A stretch of 64,000 bases of DNA from an uncultured Collinsella sp. (GTDB taxonomy: Bacteria > Actinomycetota > Coriobacteriia > Coriobacteriales > Coriobacteriaceae), in the NCBI GenBank assembly GCA_900541745.1, contig UQLA01000002.1, positions 167,736 to 231,735 of the forward strand, read 5' to 3'. The notes under the pieces are model-generated. The model was given only the letters and a program-made list of their open reading frames with translations, was not told the origin of the DNA and ran no database searches. The translations under genes and the position numbers were made by a program. Below, in pieces: positions 56,818 through 64,000 of this stretch (position 1 is the stretch's first letter; each line of letters opens with the position of its first letter).

Positions 56818-56885
56818 AGTTGCGGTGAAATAGTTCTTGTTTGCAGGCTTGAAGCGCTAAAACAGGAACTATTTCACCGCAACTT
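56818..56885. repeat. Repeat family E, copy 3
   Basis: Arms AGTTGCGGTGAAATAGTTCT + TGTTT and complement (AACAGGAACTATTTCACCGC + AACT). With copy 4 it brackets the copZ-like gene. Confidence 0.8.
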
Positions 56886-56910
56886 CTGAGGATTGAGTAG
56901 GCGGCGCCTG

Positions 56911-57132
56911 CTACGCGGCGGTCACGGACAGGGCGTGGAACTTCTCGCCGGCGCCCTCGACGGCAGCGGCGAGCTGCTCGGCGGTCACGGTGTCGGCGCA
57001 CTCCACCTGGACGGTCTGGGTCTCGTGATCGGCATCGGCATCGGTCACGCCGGCTACGTTGAGCAGCGCGGTCTCGACAGTAGCGTCGCAGTGGCCGCAC
57101 ATAAGGCCAGACGTTTTAACGATGTAGTTCAT
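56911..57132 (-). CDS. copZ: Heavy-metal-associated (HMA) copper chaperone
   Basis: 73-aa ferredoxin-fold protein with the metal motif MCGHC (Cys12, Cys15) in KTSGLMCGHCDATVE. It passes Cu(I) to the CopA ATPase or to CsoR. GGAG precedes the ATG at 57132. It lies between copA and csoR in the same direction and has palindromic E repeats on both sides. Confidence 0.93.
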   Translation of the reverse strand: MNYIVKTSGLMCGHCDATVETALLNVAGVTDADADHETQTVQVECADTVTAEQLAAAVEGAGEKFHALSVTAA

Positions 57133-57160
57133 GATTATCTCCTTTTCGTTGAGTACCTAA

Positions 57161-57227
57161 AGTTGCGGTGGAATACGGACTAAATAGCGGTTTAGCTAAG
57201 CATGTTACGCCTTATTTCACCGCAACT
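57161..57227. repeat. Repeat family E, copy 4
   Basis: AGTTGCGGTGGAATACGG left arm and the complement of a TTGCGGTGAAATAAGG right arm, less perfect than copies 1-3. The repeat ends inside the last codons of copA (stop at 57212-57214), so the copA terminus overlaps the element. Confidence 0.75.
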
Positions 57228-59557
57228 GATGGTTTAAAGGTTCGCAGACGCAGAGCATTGCTTACGACACACACGCTCGACAGGCTCATGGCCGCGGCGC
57301 CAAACATCGGCGAGAGCTGCCACCCGGTGAGTGGGAAGAACACGCCCGCGGCGAGCGGAATGCCGATGCCGTTGTAGAACAGCGCCCAGAACAGATCCTG
57401 CTTGATGTTACGGATCGTGGCGCGCGAAAGCTCGATGGCGCGGGCGACGTCCATGAGGTCGCTGCGCATGAGTACCACGTCGGCGCCCTCCTTGGCGATG
57501 TCGGCGCCGGTGCCGATCGCAAGGCCCACGTCGGCGCGCGCCAGGGCGGGGGAGTCGTTGATGCCGTCGCCCACCATGGCAACCTTGCCGCCCGCATCCT
57601 GCAGTTCGCGCACGTGACGTTCCTTGTCGGCGGGCAGGACATCGGCGATAACCTGTTCGCTGGTGAGTCCCACGCGGCGAGCGATGGCCTCGGCCGTCAC
57701 GCGGTTGTCGCCGGTGAGCATACGCACGTCGACGCCGAGCTTGCGGAGCGCGGCGATGGCCTCGGCGCTCGTCTCTTTGACCTCGTCGGCCACGGCGATG
57801 GTGCCGACAAGCTCGCCGTTCTTGGCAAAGAACAGCGGCGTTTTGCCCTCGGTGGCAAATTGCTCGGCAAGGTCCGTAGGCACGGCAGCACCCAACTCGT
57901 TCATCAGACGAACGTTGCCGGCTGCGATGGTATTCTGCCCCTCGCGTGCCGTAACGCCTCGTCCGGGCACGGCGGCAAAGTCCTTGACCATGCGCGCGAC
58001 GATTCCGCGCGTCTCACACTCGGCCATAATCGCCTCGGCCAGCGGGTGCTCGCTCGAGCGCTCCAGCGCGGCAGCGAGCTTCAGTAACGCCTTTTCACTC
58101 ATGGCGGGCGAGCCGTCGGCGCGCGTGGCCACCACGATATCGGTCACGGCCGGCTTGCCGCGGGTGACCGTGCCCGTCTTGTCGAGCACCACGGTGCCCA
58201 CGCTGCGCAGATTCTCCAGCGCCTCGGCGCTCTTAAACAGGATGCCCATCTCGGCGCCCTTGCCGGTGCCAACCATAATGGCGACGGGCGTGGCCAGGCC
58301 CAGCGCGCACGGGCAGCTGATCACCAACACGGCCACGGCGGAGGTGAGCGCCTCGTTGATGCTGCCAGTCAGTGCCATCCACACCGCAAAGGTCACGGCC
58401 GAGATCACAAACACCACGGGCACAAATACGCCGGCGACCCTATCGGCCATGCGGGCGATGGGCGCCTTGGTGGCGTTGGCGTCCTCGACGAGCTGGATGA
58501 TTTTGGCGAGCGACGTGTCGGCGCCCACGCGCGTGGCACGGAAGGTAAACGATCCGGTGCGGTTGACCGTGGCGGCGTTGACGGTGTCGCCGGCGGTCTT
58601 TTCTACGGGGATGGACTCGCCGGTGAGCGCACTCTCGTCCACGGCCGACGCGCCCTCGAGCACTACGCCGTCGACAGGGATAGACTCGCCGGGGCGCACA
58701 CGCAGGACCTGGCCGGGAAGGATGGCGTCGACGTCCACAGCGGTCTCGGTGCCGTCGTCGGCAACGACGGTCGCGGTCTTGGGTGCCAGGTCGATGAGCG
58801 CCTCGATAGCGCCGCCGGTCTTGGACTTGCTGCGCGTCTCGAGGTATTTGCCCACGGTGACGAGCGACAGGATCGTGCCGGCGCTCTCAAAATACAGGTT
58901 GTCCATGCTCGTCATCATGGCCTCGTGGACCTGCCCGGCGGCCAGCTGGTCGGCCATGATGAACATAGCGTAGAGCGACCAGGCGATCGACGCGGTGGCG
59001 CCGACGGCGATGAGAGCGTCCATGGTGGGCGCGCCGTGCACGAGTGATTTGAAGCCGTTGATAAAGTACGCGTCGTTGACGTAGACGATGGGGATGAGCA
59101 AGACGAGCTCGGTGAGGGCGAGCGTCATGCTATGGGTGTGATCGGTGAAAATGCCGGGCAGCGGCCAGCCGAGCATGTGTCCCATGCCTATGTAGAACAA
59201 CGGAATGAGAAAGATGATTGAGATGATGAGACGGGTGCGCATGGCGGAGGCAGCGGCCTCCAGCTTTTTGGTCGGCGACTCCATATGGGCGGCGCCGGAC
59301 CTGGCTTGCGCGTTGCCGCTTGAGTTGGCGGCATCGGTGCCCGTGCTGACGGGCGAGGCCGAATAGCCCGCGCGGTCGACGGCGGTGCAGATATCGTCGG
59401 GGGAGACCTGCGCGGGGTCATAGTCGACCATCATGGAACCGGCGAGCAGGTTGACCGCGACGCTTTGGACGCCGTCGAGCTTGCTCACGGCGCGGTCCAC
59501 ATGTGCCTGGCATGCGGCGCACGTCATGCCGCCCACGTCAAACTTATCTTGAGCCAT
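57212..59557 (-). CDS. copA: Copper-exporting P1B-type ATPase
   Basis: Membrane Cu(I) efflux pump, 781 aa. One N-terminal HMA domain with GGMTCAACQAHVD (CAAC), eight helices, the ion-binding CPC of SCPCALGLATP near residue 423, phosphorylated Asp in DKTGTVTRG near 467, the HP motif EHPLAE and the GDGIND hinge. The last part of the gene lies in an E-type repeat. AAAGGAG lies 5-6 nt before ATG 59557; a CsoR operator lies 59-75 bp upstream. Confidence 0.97.
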   Translation of the reverse strand: MAQDKFDVGGMTCAACQAHVDRAVSKLDGVQSVAVNLLAGSMMVDYDPAQVSPDDICTAVDRAGYSASPVSTGTDAANSSGNAQARSGAAHMESPTKKLEAAASAMRTRLIISIIFLIPLFYIGMGHMLGWPLPGIFTDHTHSMTLALTELVLLIPIVYVNDAYFINGFKSLVHGAPTMDALIAVGATASIAWSLYAMFIMADQLAAGQVHEAMMTSMDNLYFESAGTILSLVTVGKYLETRSKSKTGGAIEALIDLAPKTATVVADDGTETAVDVDAILPGQVLRVRPGESIPVDGVVLEGASAVDESALTGESIPVEKTAGDTVNAATVNRTGSFTFRATRVGADTSLAKIIQLVEDANATKAPIARMADRVAGVFVPVVFVISAVTFAVWMALTGSINEALTSAVAVLVISCPCALGLATPVAIMVGTGKGAEMGILFKSAEALENLRSVGTVVLDKTGTVTRGKPAVTDIVVATRADGSPAMSEKALLKLAAALERSSEHPLAEAIMAECETRGIVARMVKDFAAVPGRGVTAREGQNTIAAGNVRLMNELGAAVPTDLAEQFATEGKTPLFFAKNGELVGTIAVADEVKETSAEAIAALRKLGVDVRMLTGDNRVTAEAIARRVGLTSEQVIADVLPADKERHVRELQDAGGKVAMVGDGINDSPALARADVGLAIGTGADIAKEGADVVLMRSDLMDVARAIELSRATIRNIKQDLFWALFYNGIGIPLAAGVFFPLTGWQLSPMFGAAAMSLSSVCVVSNALRLRTFKPSVAVK

Positions 59558-59615
59558 GGCTTCTCCTTTCTGTAGTTCGGTGTTGTAATTGTTAACCTAC
59601 CGATACTATACACCC

Positions 59616-59632
59616 ATACCCCCTGGGGGTGT
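59616..59632. promoter_or_regulatory. CsoR operator upstream of copA
   Basis: ATACCCCCTGGGGGTGT matches the known CsoR operator form (AT-rich half sites with a C-run/G-run core). It lies 59 bp before the copA start and, with CsoR encoded in the same operon, gives autoregulated copper-inducible expression. Confidence 0.85.
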
Positions 59633-59708
59633 CCAGTACAGAAAGAAATGTATGACATTCCGATACAGATGAGGGTGGCTGCTCAATCGTTGGCAGCCCC
59701 TGTCAAAC

Positions 59709-59845
59709 ATCTCAACCTGTAACATCTAGCAGGGAAAATGACCTCTAACTGTTATAGATTGAGATGTTGTTTTGTGGGGTTTGGGTTTGTCTCAATCTGT
59801 AACAGTTAGACCGGTTTTTGCTGAGCAACTGTTACAGATTGAGAC
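59709..59845. repeat. Repeat D cluster 5 (two units)
   Basis: 57-nt units at 59709-59765 and 59789-59845, exactly 80 bp apart. The second is reverse-oriented (T-run instead of A-run in the loop) and has perfect 15-bp arms. It lies between the divergent copA and helicase genes; the rest of the 59558-60116 gap holds the CsoR operator, a possible -10 (TATACT 59912-59917) and an approximately 190-nt helicase leader. Confidence 0.92.
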
Positions 59846-60116
59846 AATCAGCCGGGCCCACCTCGTCCGCCTCGTCATCTGTGGTTTACGTGGGGGCATG
59901 CGAAGCACGGGTATACTAACCCGCGGCGAATCTGCTCCATCGCTTAGAGCTGCTGCGTCTGGACGGCGCGTGATAGGGCTGCCAAAGCGATCGCCAGCGT
60001 GCTGAGCAACGTCCTCTCTGTGCGCACCTGTTTTTGTATGTATTAGCGCACTACCAAGCACGCCCGCGCGGCCGCATGCCGTGCCCATTGCGCGTGCAGA
60101 TAAGGAACAACAACAT

Positions 60117-62372
<2,256 letters not shown>

Positions 62373-62405
62373 CATACGCGTCGCGCGGTAAGGCGAGATG
62401 AATTT

Positions 62406-62442
62406 GGGCCCCGAGCAGACTATGCTCGGGGCCCTTTTGTTT
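62406..62442 (+). terminator. Intrinsic terminator after the helicase gene
   Basis: 12-bp perfect stem GGGCCCCGAGCA with a GACTA loop, then TTTTGTTT. Confidence 0.92.
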
Positions 62443-62544
62443 GCCGCATCCGACCGTTGGTCCGGTGTGATTTGTTCAGGAATGCACCTGGAGGATGCTG
62501 AAGGCCCGTTTTCAGCCATGCGGCAATGGGTCCCATGGGGTGCG

Positions 62545-62781
62545 CCGTGCATTTTTTGGAGTATTCTGCAGATCGAGTTGCCTGCATACGATTCGACGTC
62601 GCCAGCGGTGGCCTTCGGATATCCCTAGCGAGCGTTTTGAGTCAGACTTTTCCGTTTTCCGGTGCAAAGGTGTGTCATTCTCGTTATAGCGGAACCCAAA
62701 ATGATGCAGCGCCCTACAGTTTTGCCCGCTCGCGGCGGTGTTGGCACGAGCGCGTTGCAGAATACTCCGTTTTTTGCACGG
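62545..62781. repeat. Unexplained segment bounded by inverted repeats (I)
   Basis: Ends CCGTGCATTTTTTGGAGTAT-TCTGCA (62545-62570) and its inverted counterpart (62756-62781) match at 20 of 26 positions, the six mismatches being a TTTTTT run present on the same strand in both. The 185-bp interior is AT-richer than nearby genes and shows no convincing coding frame. The rest of 62373-63028 holds the helicase terminator, a B repeat and the next leader. Confidence 0.5.
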
Positions 62782-62878
62782 TCCGGGATGGGGTACCTCA
62801 GGAGAACACAGCGGTATCACGTAAATATATGCAATCTGTAACGGAAATTATGCAAATCGATGAGGCAGACAGCATAGT

Positions 62879-62941
62879 TTGGTGCAAAGGGGTCAGGTTA
62901 ATCTGCACCAGGTTGGTGGAAACAAACCTGACCCCTTTGCG
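62879..62941. repeat. Repeat family B, copy 3
   Basis: TTGGTGCAAAGGGGTCAGGT start and CCTGACCCCTTTGC end, with an internal GCACCAGGTTGGTG; imperfect palindrome. Confidence 0.75.
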
Positions 62942-63028
62942 CTAAACCGGGGTGTCCCCGCGCGCCGTATACTCTGTCTAAGCATGCGGGCGGCTTGGTG
63001 TGTTACCAAGCGTAGGGGAGGATGTTCG

Positions 63029-63790
63029 ATGAGCATGTTCGAAATTGTGTTTAGTCCGACGGGCGGAACGGAGAAAGTGTCTGGTCTTGTGACCGGGGCG
63101 CTGGATGGGAATATCGTTACTGTCGATCTGACCGATAGCGGGTTGGATTTCCACGGGGTCTCGATGGCGAAGGGCGACGTTGCGGTTATCTCCGTCCCAT
63201 CATATGCTGGCAGGGTTCCAGCTGTGGCGGTTGAGCGACTGGGAATGGTGCGTGGCAACGGAGCTCGGGCTGTTTTGGTTTGTGTTTACGGGGGCCGCGC
63301 GTTTGAGGATACGCTTATTGAGCTGGAAGACGTTGCGAAGCGTGCCGGATTTAGGGTGGTTGCAGCGGTTTCTGCCATTGCTGAGCATTCCGTTGCTCGT
63401 CAGTTTGCTGCTGGGCGACCGGATGCGCAGGATGTGGCGCAACTTTCAGAGTTTGCGCAGCGGATCCGGCAAAAGCTACTGGACGAGGCTGCGTCCGAGC
63501 CCTCTATTCCCGGCAATCGTCCTTATAAGCAAGTTGGAGGCCACAGTATGGTGCCCCATGCAACGGAGGATTGCGTCTCCTGCGGTGCTTGCGCTGCGTT
63601 GTGCCCTGTTCGAGCTATCGACAAGGACGATCCAAGGCAGGTGGATGGCGAGGCGTGCATCTCCTGCATGCGTTGCGTCTCCGTATGCTCGCAGAATGCT
63701 CGCAAACTTGACCCTAACAAACTTGCCGCCGTTACCCAGATGCTGAGCAAGGCTTGCGTCGAGCGCAGGGAATGTGAGATCTTCATCTAA
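63029..63790 (+). CDS. EFR1-type flavodoxin/4Fe-4S ferredoxin fusion
   Basis: 253-aa redox protein: an N-terminal flavodoxin-like domain (EIVFSPTGGTEKVSGLV, residues 4-20, as FMN-phosphate loop) and a C-terminal pair of 4Fe-4S motifs, CVSCGACAALCP (about 187-198) and CISCMRCVSVCS (about 218-229). Similar EFR1 (electron-transfer flavo-redox) proteins occur in gut anaerobes; their partners are mostly unknown. ATG 63029 has GGGGAGG 8 nt upstream; the longer frame from 62879 begins inside a B repeat. Confidence 0.88.
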   Translation: MSMFEIVFSPTGGTEKVSGLVTGALDGNIVTVDLTDSGLDFHGVSMAKGDVAVISVPSYAGRVPAVAVERLGMVRGNGARAVLVCVYGGRAFEDTLIELEDVAKRAGFRVVAAVSAIAEHSVARQFAAGRPDAQDVAQLSEFAQRIRQKLLDEAASEPSIPGNRPYKQVGGHSMVPHATEDCVSCGACAALCPVRAIDKDDPRQVDGEACISCMRCVSVCSQNARKLDPNKLAAVTQMLSKACVERRECEIFI

Positions 63791-63802
63791 CGCAAGCGAG
63801 AT

Positions 63803-63867
63803 TGGTGCATTGGGGTCAGGTTAATCTGCACCAAGTTGGTGCAGATTAACCTGACCCCAATGCACCA
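63803..63867. repeat. Repeat family B, copy 4 (perfect palindrome)
   Basis: 32-bp perfect arms (63803-63834, 63836-63867) around a single centre base; arm starts TGGTGCATTGGGGTCAGGTT. Confidence 0.88.
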
Positions 63868-63871
63868 GAGC

Positions 63872-63919
63872 AAGGAGTGTCCCCGGGTGCCGGCAGAAAA
63901 GGAACGTCCCTAAGTGCCG
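63872..63919. repeat. J element, copy 2 (inverted)
   Basis: Reverse-complement match (3-4 mismatches over 48 nt) to 8724-8770. Contains TGCCGGCAGAAAAGGAACGT. Confidence 0.8.
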
Positions 63920-63946
63920 CCTAAATACCGTTTATCGAAGAAAAAG

Positions 63947-64000
63947 GTTGATTTCCGATCTCAGCCGAACACATTGAGCTGATGGCTCGCTCCCGCAGTT
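63947..64000. repeat. Repeat F, copy 3 (cut by window edge)
   Basis: GTTGATTTCCGATCTCAGCC and the following CGAACACATTGAGC match copies 1 and 2 exactly, the middle is changed (TGATGGCT), then CTCCCGCAGT resumes the match. It shows that F is a dispersed element, not only an island border. Confidence 0.75.

Noticed and set aside
62512..62945. Coding frames in the I element (both strands)
   Set aside because: No ribosome site, no recognisable motif, and both ends of the plus-strand frame are inverted repeats of each other.

Overview
The window is about 61-62% GC by eye and densely coded. It reads like a chromosomal segment of a Coriobacteriia (Collinsella-like) gut actinobacterium. The grounds are a split transketolase, a KMSKS-type tyrosyl-tRNA synthetase, a MurNAc recycling operon, an RNase R, an EFR1-type ferredoxin and a very high load of short palindromic intergenic repeats. 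The genus is an inference from gene content and remembered protein resemblance, not from a database search.

Layout. 1-11.6 kb: class A penicillin-binding protein (3' end outside the window), U32 peptidase/RlhA-like protein, tyrS, adenine deaminase, two Cof-type HAD phosphatases, citrate synthase and an ACT-domain protein. 11.8-19.05 kb: an accessory island between two 63-bp direct repeats (60/63 identical). It holds a decayed tyrosine integrase, a nonsense-mutated XRE regulator, a DUF2975 membrane protein, three related ABC permease modules carried on two proteins, two ATPase domains and a tyrosine-rich secreted peptide. 19.2-33.2 kb: core genes rpmE, secA-prfB, a YitT protein, split transketolase, a zinc-ribbon lipid-side protein, ftsEX and rnr. 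33.4-39.8 kb: orphan serine recombinase, VanZ protein, the murR-murQ-murP-mupG MurNAc module and an ArsC/Spx-like protein. 40-43.3 kb: tRNA-Gln(CUG), tRNA-Glu(CUC), a TPR protein, smpB, and a flavin reductase next to a rubredoxin. 43.5-64 kb: NRAMP transporter, gltBD, a frameshifted AbiEi-like gene, an amidohydrolase, a copA-copZ-csoR copper operon with a visible CsoR operator, a DEAD-box helicase and an EFR1 ferredoxin.

The most unusual content is between genes. At least ten families of palindromic repeats are present. The most striking is a 57-nt hairpin (15-bp arms, exactly 27-nt loop) present 14 times in five clusters, with start-to-start distances of 80 bp (one 81) and 23-nt non-identical spacers. 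A second, unrelated array has three 46-nt hairpins at an exact 62-bp period. Other palindromes abut or supply the stop codons of their neighbour genes. No RAYT or other obvious mobiliser is present in the window.
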